Assembly: GCA_018263505.1 (NCBI GenBank)
Contig: JAANXA010000019.1
Coordinates: 1 to 38,508, forward strand
Direction: 5' to 3'
Length of the DNA: 38,508 bases
Source: Candidatus Nitrosopumilus sp.
GTDB lineage: Archaea; Thermoproteota; Nitrososphaeria; Nitrososphaerales; Nitrosopumilaceae
The notes beneath the pieces were generated by a model. That model did no database searches. It was given only the letters and a program-made list of their open reading frames with translations, and was not told the DNA's origin. Below, in pieces: positions 25,682-32,673 of the stretch. Both the position numbers and the translations under genes were made by a program. Position 1 is the stretch's first letter. Every line of letters begins with the position of its first letter.

Positions 25682-26363
25682 TGTAATTCAACTCAGCATC
25701 CACTATTTCAAACCTTCCTCTATAACCATCCCAATTTTTTTCAAATTGAATTATTTTGATTGGATATGAAAAAAGTGGACAATTGGTAACAAAAGTTTCA
25801 GATTCACCACCTTCAAAATTTAAATTAAATCCAAATTTTTCAGATAATTGAATTAACTTATCAATTTCTGATTTAGATATTGGTTTTCCTAACCATGAAT
25901 CATCAAGACCGTCTGACGATACAGTAGTCATAATAAAATCAAAATTTGCATCAATTAGATCATTCATGTATTTTTTTGGTTCAGAATCCCATAAAGGAGA
26001 CAACACAGAAAGTCCTAATTTCTCACATACAGACGAAAATTTTTCTTTCTGAAATTTACTTTTTATTCCACCATGAACTAATCCATCAATACCAAATTTT
26101 TCTTTTGCGGATTTTAGCAAATCTTCAAGTAAAATTAATTCATCATCTATATTATCAGAATTGGATTCGAGAGTCAGATGAGGAATATTCATTGATTGTG
26201 ATTGAAGTTTTGTCCACTGTAAATTTGGATGATGTAGTAGGTGACTCTCATCAGATTTAGCAAAAATACTTAGTAAACAAGTTATTTGGTGGCCTTGTTG
26301 TTTTGCAAGGTAAATTGCATATGCACTATCTTTCCCTCCTGAAAAAAGAGATGCTAATTTCAT
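25674..26363 (-). CDS. dph6: Diphthine-ammonia ligase (Dph6 family)
   Basis: 229 residues of the PP-loop adenine nucleotide alpha-hydrolase superfamily. ASLFSGGKDSAYAIYLA at residues 4-20 is the ATP-pyrophosphatase loop. GLVHGGIKSKFQKEKF, LSPLWDSEP and GLDDSWLGKPI are conserved in the MJ0570/Dph6 group, and GGESETFVTNCPLF ends the core. The predicted reaction is ATP-dependent amidation of diphthine on elongation factor 2. It follows aIF5A and a guide RNA and overlaps srp54 by 8 bases, so it lies in a translation-related unit. Confidence 0.88.
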   Translation of the reverse strand: MKLASLFSGGKDSAYAIYLAKQQGHQITCLLSIFAKSDESHLLHHPNLQWTKLQSQSMNIPHLTLESNSDNIDDELILLEDLLKSAKEKFGIDGLVHGGIKSKFQKEKFSSVCEKLGLSVLSPLWDSEPKKYMNDLIDANFDFIMTTVSSDGLDDSWLGKPISKSEIDKLIQLSEKFGFNLNFEGGESETFVTNCPLFSYPIKIIQFEKNWDGYRGRFEIVDAELNYNA

Positions 26364-26405
26364 TATCCAAAAATAGAATCAAACAAATTTTTGAAAGTTA
26401 TTGAA

Positions 26406-26470
26406 GGACGCTTCATTACTCATAATCCTCATCAAAAATCAGACGGCTTTTCCGCTCATCATCAGCATCC
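26406..26470 (-). ncRNA. C/D box guide sRNA (dual guide), putative tRNA-Met C34 guide
   Basis: Read 5' to 3' on the minus strand: terminal stem GGAUGCU, box C AUGAUGA, 13-nt guide GCGGAAAAGCCGU, box D' CUGA, 3-nt spacer, box C' UUGAUGA, 12-nt guide GGAUUAUGAGUA, box D AUGA (C to A variant), terminal stem AGCGUCC. Both stem halves pair over 7 bp with one G-U. Guide lengths and the D'-C' spacing match archaeal C/D sRNAs. The D guide complements an ACUCAUAAUCC target, that is the CUCAUAA anticodon loop of elongator tRNA-Met. Counting five bases upstream of box D falls on C34. It sits 3 bases after the aIF5A stop and 42 bases before dph6. Confidence 0.85.
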
Positions 26471-26473
26471 GAA

Positions 26474-26884
26474 TTAATTTTTTATTCTCATTATTTTTGT
26501 TTTGTCCATTACAACCCAGTACTCGACATTCTGACCATTTTCTAACTTTCCTTTAACTTCATCATCAATCAAACTAATATCAATTGTTTCAAAAGTTTCA
26601 GAATCCATTACCTGAACTGTGTCACCATTGATTGAGATGATTTGACCAACTTTTTTGTTAATCATAGGTACATGTATTTGCATGCTAACGGGTCCCACAT
26701 GAGGTCTTTTTTGACCATCAAAGATTCCTTCAGCTACAATTCTTGCCTTTGCAGCACCGTGTTTTCCAGGTTTAGATGTATCATATTCCTTGATTTGACA
26801 AGGTTCACCACTAGGTTGATCAGAATGGGGTAATAGAATGTAAGATCCTATTTTCAAAGAACCAAGATCAGATGGCTTACTCAT
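26474..26884 (-). CDS. eif5A: Translation initiation factor aIF5A
   Basis: 136 residues. The hypusine loop DTSKPGKHGAAKARI is near residue 36, with the modified lysine in GKHG, followed by an OB-fold domain (VPMINKKVGQIISINGDTVQVMD). It helps peptide-bond formation at difficult sequences after deoxyhypusine or hypusine modification. TTTTAATA on the minus strand (26907-26914) is about 26 bases before the ATG, so a leaderless start is likely. The next elements downstream are the C/D sRNA and dph6. Confidence 0.95.
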   Translation of the reverse strand: MSKPSDLGSLKIGSYILLPHSDQPSGEPCQIKEYDTSKPGKHGAAKARIVAEGIFDGQKRPHVGPVSMQIHVPMINKKVGQIISINGDTVQVMDSETFETIDISLIDDEVKGKLENGQNVEYWVVMDKTKIMRIKN

Positions 26885-26906
26885 GAAAAACAGTTTTTTG
26901 TCGAAT

Positions 26907-26914
26907 ATTAAAAC
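26907..26914 (-). promoter_or_regulatory. TATA-like box of the aIF5A-sRNA-dph6-srp54-pus10 run
   Basis: TTTTAATA on the minus strand lies about 26 bases before the aIF5A ATG. No other good box is seen before dph6, where the C/D sRNA occupies the gap. Confidence 0.45.
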
Positions 26915-26917
26915 TTT

Positions 26918-27532
26918 CTACTTTAGTTGTTCAAGAACAGATAGACTCATCAAACTAGTCATAGCCATACCTTTTCTAGTTACATCTCTAACAGTTTGAT
27001 CACAATATTTTTTTACACTTTGATGACTCTTATCACTTACAACTTCAAGGACTACAATATTTTCAGAATAAGGAAACGTGAATTTTTGTGGAGTTAAACA
27101 AAATGTAGATAATGTTCCAAATCCTGCCGTTTCAAGTTTATCACGTCTAAGTAAAAGATAAGCCAATTCAGATAAAATATCATCATCTTCATCAGGTTCT
27201 AAATAATATACAGAAACAAAATTAGTTTCACCATCCAAAAAGCGTTGAAATAAATCATCTCTAATATTAAAGACAAAAGAGGTTTTTTCTTGATTGTGTG
27301 TTTCAAAATCTTTTGATATTTTGGTATGATCTTTGAATTTTCCTAAGAGATAGTGATTTGTAGCACCTGTGAAATAGGGTTTGCTATCAGTAGAAAAAGT
27401 TCCAGTGACAAAAAAAAGAGTTTCAATATTTTTTGATTTCATCCAAGATTCTTTTAATGAAATGGATTCGTGTGAGTGTAGATAAGGAGCACAGACATAA
27501 CCAGAATATACAGATTCTAATTCAGACAACAT
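26918..27532 (-). CDS. Hypothetical protein, 204 residues
   Basis: Not recognised. A soluble, mixed alpha/beta protein with an acidic stretch LEPDEDDDILSELAYLLLRRD near residue 105 and a strand-rich middle (KTSFVFNIRDDL). The C-terminal region CDQTVRDVTRKGMAMTSLMSLSVLEQLK looks helical. No metal or nucleotide motif is visible. GCATAAATAA on the minus strand at 27551-27560 is about 24-26 bases before the ATG and supports the start. It lies between aIF5A and tRNA-Tyr with its own promoter. Confidence 0.75.
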   Translation of the reverse strand: MLSELESVYSGYVCAPYLHSHESISLKESWMKSKNIETLFFVTGTFSTDSKPYFTGATNHYLLGKFKDHTKISKDFETHNQEKTSFVFNIRDDLFQRFLDGETNFVSVYYLEPDEDDDILSELAYLLLRRDKLETAGFGTLSTFCLTPQKFTFPYSENIVVLEVVSDKSHQSVKKYCDQTVRDVTRKGMAMTSLMSLSVLEQLK

Positions 27533-27634
27533 AGTATTCGGTCATTATGATTATTTATGCTTATTATGAATTAGATTTGTTTGAAGTATTTACTTCGATA
27601 GTTTTTTAATAGCAAAAAACAGGATTTTTTTTGT

Positions 27635-27761
27635 CCCGTGGTAGCTCAGCCTGGTAGAGCTTCCGGCTGTAGTTGTTGGCTTTAGATGGCTGACCGAATA
27701 ACAGCATATCAGGCATACAGAAACCGGGTTGTCGGTGGTTCAACTCCGCCCCGCGGGACCA
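27635..27761 (+). tRNA. tRNA-Tyr (GUA) with a 50-base intron at 37/38
   Basis: Acceptor arm CCCGTGG (27635-27641) pairs with CCGCGGG (27751-27757). The discriminator A and an encoded CCA follow. D stem GCTC/GAGC, anticodon stem TCCGG/CCGGG, T arm GGTGG-TTCAACT-CCGCC. The anticodon is GTA, followed by G37. Intron 27673-27722 leaves the loop CUGUAGA, as in other archaeal tRNA-Tyr. A bulge-helix-bulge is supported: exon CUGU pairs with intron ACAG (27717-27720), with bulges AG^U and AA^A at the splice sites. The outer intron helix is weak by eye. Confidence 0.93.
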
Positions 27762-27858
27762 CAAAATTACACGTATTTTAAGAATAATTATAAAAATAAT
27801 AAAAAGATAGACTAGTTTAAGAAAACAAAGAAGAAATCTTAAATTAAAAATTTAATGT

Positions 27859-28050
27859 CTATTCTGTTTTTTTGACTTTTTGAGCTGCTGGGCCTTTTTT
27901 ACCTTCGCCAATCTCAAATTCGACTTTATCGCCTTCGTTGATAAATCCGTCAACATCTGTCTTGTGAACAAATAGATCGTCTCCACCTTCTCTTTCGATA
28001 AAACCAAAGCCCTTAGTTCTATTGAACCATTTTACGGTACCTTGTTCCAT
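27859..28050 (-). CDS. cspA: Cold-shock domain protein (CspA family)
   Basis: 63 residues, a single cold-shock OB fold. RNP1 KGFGFIE at residues 14-20 and RNP2 DLFVHKT near residue 26 are intact, and WFN precedes RNP1. It binds single-stranded nucleic acid and probably acts as an RNA chaperone. Csp genes are bacterial in origin and rare in archaea other than thaumarchaea and some others, so ancient transfer is likely. A TATA-like stretch and an inverted repeat precede it. Confidence 0.95.
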   Translation of the reverse strand: MEQGTVKWFNRTKGFGFIEREGGDDLFVHKTDVDGFINEGDKVEFEIGEGKKGPAAQKVKKTE

Positions 28051-28073
28051 GTGAATTTCAAAATTACATTCAC
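28051..28073 (-). promoter_or_regulatory. Inverted repeat between TATA and start of cspA
   Basis: GTGAAT (28051-28056) and ATTCAC (28068-28073) form a 6-bp inverted repeat immediately before the cspA start codon, and ACTATATT (28072-28079) partly overlaps it. It could be an operator or a short RNA hairpin. The short arms make chance possible. Confidence 0.35.
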
Positions 28074-28115
28074 TATATTAACTAAGGTATTAAAAACAAA
28101 TTATGTAAAAAGTTT

Positions 28116-28427
28116 CTAGAAATCTCTAGCAATATGATTATTTTCTTTTAACCATTCAACTTGAGGAAGTGTAAATCTCCAAACAATATCTCCACGGTCT
28201 TGATCTTTAAAATCCCAAGGGGCAATAATTACAATATCATTGTCCCTAATCCAAACTCTTCTCTTTAATTTTCCTCTAATTCGACCTCGTCTAGTTACAT
28301 TGTCATCACATTTTATCATCACATTTTCACCACCCATCATTTTTAAGACTCGACCAAAAAGTTCACCTTCTTCAGGAAGACGAATTTCTTTTAATGCACT
28401 TTCATTTTTTACTTGGCGCTTACCCAT
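28116..28427 (-). CDS. eif1A: Translation initiation factor aIF1A
   Basis: 103 residues, S1-like OB fold of aIF1A: LPEEGELFGRVLKMMGGENVMIKCDDNVTRRGRIRGK followed by KRRVWIRDNDIVIIAPWDF and GDIVWRF. It binds the small-subunit A site during initiation. A TATA-like box on the minus strand is about 27 bases before the ATG. It is divergent from the YkgJ-like gene. Confidence 0.95.
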   Translation of the reverse strand: MGKRQVKNESALKEIRLPEEGELFGRVLKMMGGENVMIKCDDNVTRRGRIRGKLKRRVWIRDNDIVIIAPWDFKDQDRGDIVWRFTLPQVEWLKENNHIARDF

Positions 28428-28449
28428 GTTTTTGAAATAGACAATGAGA

Positions 28450-28458
28450 GCATATAAC
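28450..28458 (-). promoter_or_regulatory. TATA box of aIF1A
   Basis: The minus-strand AGTTATATGC is centred about 27 bases before the aIF1A ATG at 28427, the spacing of a leaderless start. Confidence 0.55.
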
Positions 28459-28522
28459 TGGTAGGGTTTTTAGAAAAAAACAACACATAAAAAATTTTAG
28501 AATAATATGAAGAGCATCCAAT

Positions 28523-29089
28523 ATGGAATTCAAATGCGTAGATGAATGTTCTCAATGTTGTACAGAAAGAGAATATTATCCAGATAAAAAATTTGGAAAG
28601 ATTGGAGTATTAATTCTTCCAGAAGAAAAACAAAAAATGGAAAAAATTGGAAATGAACTTAAAATCAAAATTAACATACTTCCACGAATAGGTACCTCTA
28701 AAAATAAAAAGACAGAGCCTGAGGTTTTAGCATATCAAATGATGGGAATTGAAAAAAATGGAAATGTATGTCCATTTTTAGATACAAGTGGAAATAGTAA
28801 ATCACCTCATGGGGGATTCCCATGCAATATTTACAATGAAAGACCATTGGCATGTAGGGCATATCCATTAGTGGAATCAAATCCAATAATGTTAGACGAG
28901 AAATGTAAATTTTGTAAAGAACATAAAACTGCAGAAGAGAACCTAAATTCAGAAATAGAATCATTGCTCAAAATTAAAAATGAAATGAATACAAATGCAA
29001 CAACAATTTGGAGATATGCAACAAATGTTGGAGAAGAAGAAGATAAACACTATTTTCAAAATGGGTGGATTTTAGAAGAAATGCAATAA
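28523..29089 (+). CDS. YkgJ-family putative metal- or Fe-S-cluster-binding protein
   Basis: 188 residues with cysteines in the YkgJ pattern: CVDECSQCC at residues 5-13, CPFLD near residue 82, CNIYNERPLACRAYP near residue 100 and CKFCKEH near residue 127. The family is thought to bind zinc or an Fe-S cluster; its reactions are mostly unknown. No membrane segment is seen. It stands alone between aIF1A and the alcohol dehydrogenase, both on the other strand. Confidence 0.8.
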   Translation: MEFKCVDECSQCCTEREYYPDKKFGKIGVLILPEEKQKMEKIGNELKIKINILPRIGTSKNKKTEPEVLAYQMMGIEKNGNVCPFLDTSGNSKSPHGGFPCNIYNERPLACRAYPLVESNPIMLDEKCKFCKEHKTAEENLNSEIESLLKIKNEMNTNATTIWRYATNVGEEEDKHYFQNGWILEEMQ

Positions 29090-29127
29090 ACAGAATATGG
29101 TGTTTAGTAGAAAGAGTGTGAAGAGAG

Positions 29128-30180
29128 TTAAGGGTTGATTACTGCTCTACCGATAATTTTTCTTTCCTTAAGATCATCAAGAGCAGTATTTGCTTCACCT
29201 AAGGTGTATCTTTTTGAGATGACTGGATTAATGGTTCCTTTTCTTGCAAGATCTAGTAGTTCAACCATATCATCATAGTTTCCGGTATATGCACCTTGAA
29301 TTGTGATTGACTTTAATGGAATTGTTACCAAAGATAATTCCAAGGATCCACCAAAAAGTCCTACTAAAATCAAGTTTCCTCTTTTTCGTAAAACAGCTAA
29401 ACCAGTTTTAACTGTAGGAGGGGCATTAACAAAATCAACTACGCTATCTGCACCTTTATCATTACATATTGAAAGAATTTTCTGAACAGCATCTGAATCC
29501 TTTGAGTTTACGACAAAATCTGCACCCATTTCTTTTGCAGTCTCCAATTTTGCATCATCTAAATCCACACATACAATTTTTGCAGTAGAGATTGCATGTG
29601 CAATTTGTACACCCATTAATCCCAATCCACCAGCTCCAATGATTACTAAGAATTCAGGAGAGTTATGATTTGCTTTTTTAATGGCAGTGTATGCAGTGAG
29701 TCCAGAACATGCTAATGAAGTTGCAGCATCAGGATCAACACCATCAAGTTTTGCTAAATATTTTGAGTCAGGAATCAAAGAATAATCAGAATAACCACCA
29801 TCTTGGAAAACACCAATAGAACGAGGAGCATCACAAAGATTTTCATTTTGTATTTTACACGCAGGACATTCGCCACATCCAATCCAAGGGAAAACTAAAA
29901 CTTTGTCTCCAATAGACACGTCAGATACATCATTACCAACGGCATCAACTGTTCCTACAATTTCATGACCAGGAGTAACTGGATATTTTACACCTCTATC
30001 TGTTACTTTCATAAATTGACCATCTCCCATATCATATCCACCTTCCCACAAATGTAGATCGCTATGACATACCCCAACAGATTGAACTTTGACTAAAACT
30101 TGAGTTCCTTGAGGTTTTGGTGTTTCAGAATCAATTACTGCAAGAGGTTCATTTGGACCAGTTATTCTAGCAGATTTCAT
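29128..30180 (-). CDS. Zinc-dependent alcohol dehydrogenase (MDR family)
   Basis: 350 residues. Catalytic zinc ligands are in VGVCHSD near residue 37 and TPGHE near residue 70. The structural zinc site is CGECPACKIQNENLC near residue 98. The Rossmann motif is GAGGLGLMGVQ near residue 178, followed by CVDLDD, whose aspartate favours NAD. In thaumarchaea such enzymes are candidates for the semialdehyde reductases of the 3-hydroxypropionate/4-hydroxybutyrate cycle, but substrate cannot be read from the sequence. TTATATT on the minus strand at about 30203-30209 fits a leaderless start. It is divergent from scpA, 31 bases away. Confidence 0.9.
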   Translation of the reverse strand: MKSARITGPNEPLAVIDSETPKPQGTQVLVKVQSVGVCHSDLHLWEGGYDMGDGQFMKVTDRGVKYPVTPGHEIVGTVDAVGNDVSDVSIGDKVLVFPWIGCGECPACKIQNENLCDAPRSIGVFQDGGYSDYSLIPDSKYLAKLDGVDPDAATSLACSGLTAYTAIKKANHNSPEFLVIIGAGGLGLMGVQIAHAISTAKIVCVDLDDAKLETAKEMGADFVVNSKDSDAVQKILSICNDKGADSVVDFVNAPPTVKTGLAVLRKRGNLILVGLFGGSLELSLVTIPLKSITIQGAYTGNYDDMVELLDLARKGTINPVISKRYTLGEANTALDDLKERKIIGRAVINP

Positions 30181-30211
30181 AGTTGGAACTTCTCAACTAA
30201 CAATATAAGAG

Positions 30212-30952
30212 TTGACTGGAAATGAGAAAAAAATAGAGCCGTTAGATATTATTGAATTAAAAGATAGGATTTGCGTGAGTGAATCTCATAAACCCAATAG
30301 TATTTCTCAAGAACCAGTAAATATTTTGTTTGATCCAAAATCAGTGGTCAAAAAAGACGTGTGGGAAATTGATTTAATTCAAATTCTCAACATGTTGGTG
30401 GCAATTCTTGAAAAAAAAGGTAAAAAAGATCTTAAAGTTGCAGGAATGGCAGCATTATCATCGTCATTAATCTATAGAATGAAAGTTGAAAGTATTTTTG
30501 CATTACAAAAAGCAGCAATGGAAAAAAAACCAATGCATCAAAGAACAGATGTAGACATTGAATTAATCGACATACCATATAGACATGAGTCAACATATCC
30601 GGTATCATTAGATGATCTGTTAGGATTACTTCAAAATTTGATTGGAACAATTGCAAATCCTCAATCAAGACGAAGTAAAAAATTAGAGATAGAACCAATT
30701 GAAGCTCCAGACTTTCAGGAATTTTTTATTTCTCTTGAAAGTATAATTGGAAAATATGAAGATTTGATCATGAATAAAATCTCAAAAACAGGATTCGGTT
30801 TTCTTCAAGATATAATTGCAGATCTTGATCAAGTAGATTCTATAAGATGTTTCTTTGCATCGTTATTTTTAGCTAGAGATCAAAAAGTAGATTTGGAACA
30901 AGTTGAAGATAATATCAAAATCAGCATGATAAAAGAAAAATTAAAAAATTGA
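30212..30952 (+). CDS. scpA: Segregation and condensation protein ScpA
   Basis: 246 residues. It is the kleisin subunit that closes the SMC ring. Near the N-terminus is a helical SMC-binding region (WEIDLIQILNMLVAILE), in the middle DIPYRHESTYPVSLDDLLGLLQNLIG, and the C-terminal winged helix FFASLFLARDQKVDLEQVEDNIKISM is characteristic. The start is TTG at 30212. It is followed 22 bases later by scpB. SMC itself is not in the window. Confidence 0.88.
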   Translation: MTGNEKKIEPLDIIELKDRICVSESHKPNSISQEPVNILFDPKSVVKKDVWEIDLIQILNMLVAILEKKGKKDLKVAGMAALSSSLIYRMKVESIFALQKAAMEKKPMHQRTDVDIELIDIPYRHESTYPVSLDDLLGLLQNLIGTIANPQSRRSKKLEIEPIEAPDFQEFFISLESIIGKYEDLIMNKISKTGFGFLQDIIADLDQVDSIRCFFASLFLARDQKVDLEQVEDNIKISMIKEKLKN

Positions 30953-30974
30953 AGGGATATAGTGAGAAAGACAA

Positions 30975-31547
30975 TTGGTAAGAATTGAAAACATAGATGA
31001 ATCAACAGCTAGAATAGAATCAGCACTATATTCTGCAGGTAGACCACTCAGAGTAGAAGATTTGATCAGGGCATCAGGCACAGAATCCAGGGCAAAAACA
31101 CTTGAACTATTAAACAATATTATGAAGAAGACAAAGTCAGCGTTTAAGGCAATTGAGATTACAACACTTCCAGATGGGACATATGTAATGCAATTAAAAC
31201 CAGAATACAGTTCAACGGTTAAAAAATATGCATCAAAACCAATTCTTCCAAATGCAACATTGAAAACATTATCATATATTGCATATCAACAACCAATTTC
31301 ATCAAAGCAGCTTGTTGAAACTAGAGGGTCTGGAGTATATGCACATCTAAAAGAATTAAGACAGCTTGATTTTATTACTCATCAAAATGTAGGCAGATTA
31401 AAAATTTTCACAACTACACAAAAATTCCAAAAGTATTTTGGGATTCAAGGAGATGTTGAAGATCTAAAATCAAGATTGTTTTCCAAAGTAAGAAAAACTG
31501 CAAGTTTGAGTCAAAAGAATTCCACGCCACAAATTGTTCAAAATTAA
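30975..31547 (+). CDS. scpB: Segregation and condensation protein ScpB
   Basis: 190 residues. Two winged-helix domains are recognisable: RIESALYSAGRPLRVEDLIRASG at residues 13-35, and LKTLSYIAYQQPISSKQLVETRGSGVYAHLKELRQLDFI near residue 100. This is the ScpB pattern (second domain with QPI and RG). It binds ScpA as a dimer in the SMC-kleisin complex. The start is TTG 30975. The tail after residue 160 (SRLFSKVRKTASLSQKN) is basic and probably disordered. Confidence 0.88.
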   Translation: MVRIENIDESTARIESALYSAGRPLRVEDLIRASGTESRAKTLELLNNIMKKTKSAFKAIEITTLPDGTYVMQLKPEYSSTVKKYASKPILPNATLKTLSYIAYQQPISSKQLVETRGSGVYAHLKELRQLDFITHQNVGRLKIFTTTQKFQKYFGIQGDVEDLKSRLFSKVRKTASLSQKNSTPQIVQN

Positions 31548-31583
31548 ATTCAATTTTATTCAAGGCTAATTTTTTGCGTTTTG

Positions 31584-31590
31584 TATAAAT
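31584..31590 (+). promoter_or_regulatory. TATA box of rps8e
   Basis: TATAAAT is centred 27 bases before the GTG at 31614, which supports that start codon and a leaderless mRNA. Confidence 0.6.
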
Positions 31591-31613
31591 TAGAGTGATT
31601 TAGACATATTTTT

Positions 31614-31997
31614 GTGAGAAAGTCAGTAGAAAATTTAGCAACCAGTAAAATTACTGGAGGGCGACGTAGTCCATTAAGAATAAGAAGAAAATATGAAACT
31701 GACAGATATCCAAATGAGGCAATTAATGGAGCTCAAGTAACAATTACAAGAAGAATTAGAGGAAATAATAAAAAAACAGCTTTAAAATCAATTGATTTTG
31801 TTAATCTCGCAACAGGAGGCTCAAAAGTGAAGAAAGTAAAAATTGTCAAAGTGTTAGAAAATGCAACAAACAATGATTACAAAAGAAGAGGAATTATTAC
31901 AAAAGGTGCAATTCTTGAAACTCAAGATGGCAAATGCAGAGTAATTTCTAAACCAGGACAAAACGGCATAGTTAATGCAATTTTAGTAAAGGAATAA
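31614..31997 (+). CDS. rps8e: Small-subunit ribosomal protein S8e
   Basis: 127 residues, the usual archaeal length. KITGGRRSPLRIRRKYETDRYPNE at residues 13-36, the KIVKVLENATNNDYKRRGIITKGAILET block and the final GQNGIVNAILVKE are diagnostic. GTG start, TATA box 27 bases upstream. It is the last clearly cellular gene before the virus-like region. Confidence 0.95.
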   Translation: MRKSVENLATSKITGGRRSPLRIRRKYETDRYPNEAINGAQVTITRRIRGNNKKTALKSIDFVNLATGGSKVKKVKIVKVLENATNNDYKRRGIITKGAILETQDGKCRVISKPGQNGIVNAILVKE

Positions 31998-32027
31998 AAT
32001 GAAAGATGAGGAGTTACTTAGTAGTTA

Positions 32028-32052
32028 GTTTTTATTCAAAGTATCTTTTTTC
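32028..32052 (+). terminator. T-rich tract after rps8e
   Basis: TTTTTATT and a later TTTTTT run stand 30-55 bases past the rps8e stop, as expected for archaeal intrinsic termination. The same short spacer holds the boundary between host genes and the minus-strand viral genes. Confidence 0.4.
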
Positions 32053-32073
32053 AGGCACAAAAAAATAAAAAAA

Positions 32074-32373
32074 TTAGAGGATGTAAAATTCATCATCCCA
32101 TCCTTGACCTCTGCCAGAGACGTATGCACGAATCTTTAGGGTGTATCTTCCCTTTTTCAACGGTACAGTCCTCCATCCAAATATTCCACGTTTTCTTTTG
32201 GCTAGTTTGAATTGGATGATACTGCCCATCTCAAAATCTACTTGTACTGGCAAATTGTCTTTGTATATTCCACCAGAAATAAACTCTGCATCCTTTACGC
32301 AAACAACTAATTCTTTGCCGCCAAGTATTGCATTTCCAAATTCTGATTTTACAAAGTTTGCATCATAACTCAT
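32074..32373 (-). CDS. Hypothetical provirus protein, 99 residues
   Basis: Not recognised. A soluble, strand-rich protein. The C-terminal half is basic and glycine-rich (KRKRGIFGWRTVPLKKGRYTLKIRAYVSGRGQGWDDEF), resembling a beta-sandwich. It overlaps the previous gene by 4 bases (ATGA type), so it belongs to the same viral transcription unit and is the last gene before the host flank. It may be a virion or lysis accessory protein; there is no direct evidence. Confidence 0.7.
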   Translation of the reverse strand: MSYDANFVKSEFGNAILGGKELVVCVKDAEFISGGIYKDNLPVQVDFEMGSIIQFKLAKRKRGIFGWRTVPLKKGRYTLKIRAYVSGRGQGWDDEFYIL

Positions 32374-32561
32374 TGCCCAGTTTCCTCCCAGAGATATTTT
32401 GCTGCAAATCCTACAATGGTTCCAGCCAGTCCGCCTTCTACTGCACCGTCAAACACTCCAAATAGAAATCCGTACAATGATGCACCGATTGTAAATGCAG
32501 CCATTGCAGCAGCAGTATACTTTCTAAAGACTGTCTTTTTTGGTGTACTATTTTGTGACAT
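32370..32561 (-). CDS. Small membrane protein, holin-like
   Basis: 63 residues. A basic start (STPKKTVFRKYTAAA) is followed by two adjacent hydrophobic glycine-rich segments, AAAMAAFTIGASLYGFLFGVF and GGLAGTIVGFAAKYLW, separated by a short acidic turn. Size, topology and position after tail genes resemble phage holins, but the sequence alone does not prove it. Its upstream region contains an array of six TGTAC motifs and a TATA-like element about 27 bases before the ATG. Confidence 0.65.
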   Translation of the reverse strand: MSQNSTPKKTVFRKYTAAAMAAFTIGASLYGFLFGVFDGAVEGGLAGTIVGFAAKYLWEETGQ

Positions 32562-32584
32562 GATATACTGAGATATTTTTTTTA

Positions 32585-32592
32585 GGTATTTT
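32585..32592 (-). promoter_or_regulatory. TATA-like box for the last provirus genes
   Basis: Minus-strand AAAATACC is about 27 bases before the ATG at 32561, directly downstream (in transcription sense) of the TGTAC array. Confidence 0.4.
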
Positions 32593-32614
32593 GGAAGTAA
32601 TAGTTAGGTATCAA

Positions 32615-32670
32615 ATGTACTACTGTACGACAAGGTGTACGGGTGTACTAGTGTACGGGAATGTGTACAG
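32615..32670. repeat. Array of six TGTAC motifs (operator or iteron array)
   Basis: TGTAC begins at 32616, 32624, 32636, 32644, 32652 and 32664, so spacings are 8, 12, 8, 8 and 12 bases. The middle three are contiguous 8-base units of the form GTGTAC plus two bases. GTAC is its own reverse complement, so each site is a small palindrome. The array fills the only sizeable gap among these viral genes. It lies 23-85 bases upstream of a TATA-like element, suggesting binding sites for a regulator or a replication initiator. Confidence 0.8.
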
Positions 32671-32673
32671 GTA

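Noticed and set aside
31998-32073. Attachment site at the rps8e-provirus junction
   Set aside because: No direct repeat partner can be seen inside the window and no tRNA lies here, so no att site is called.
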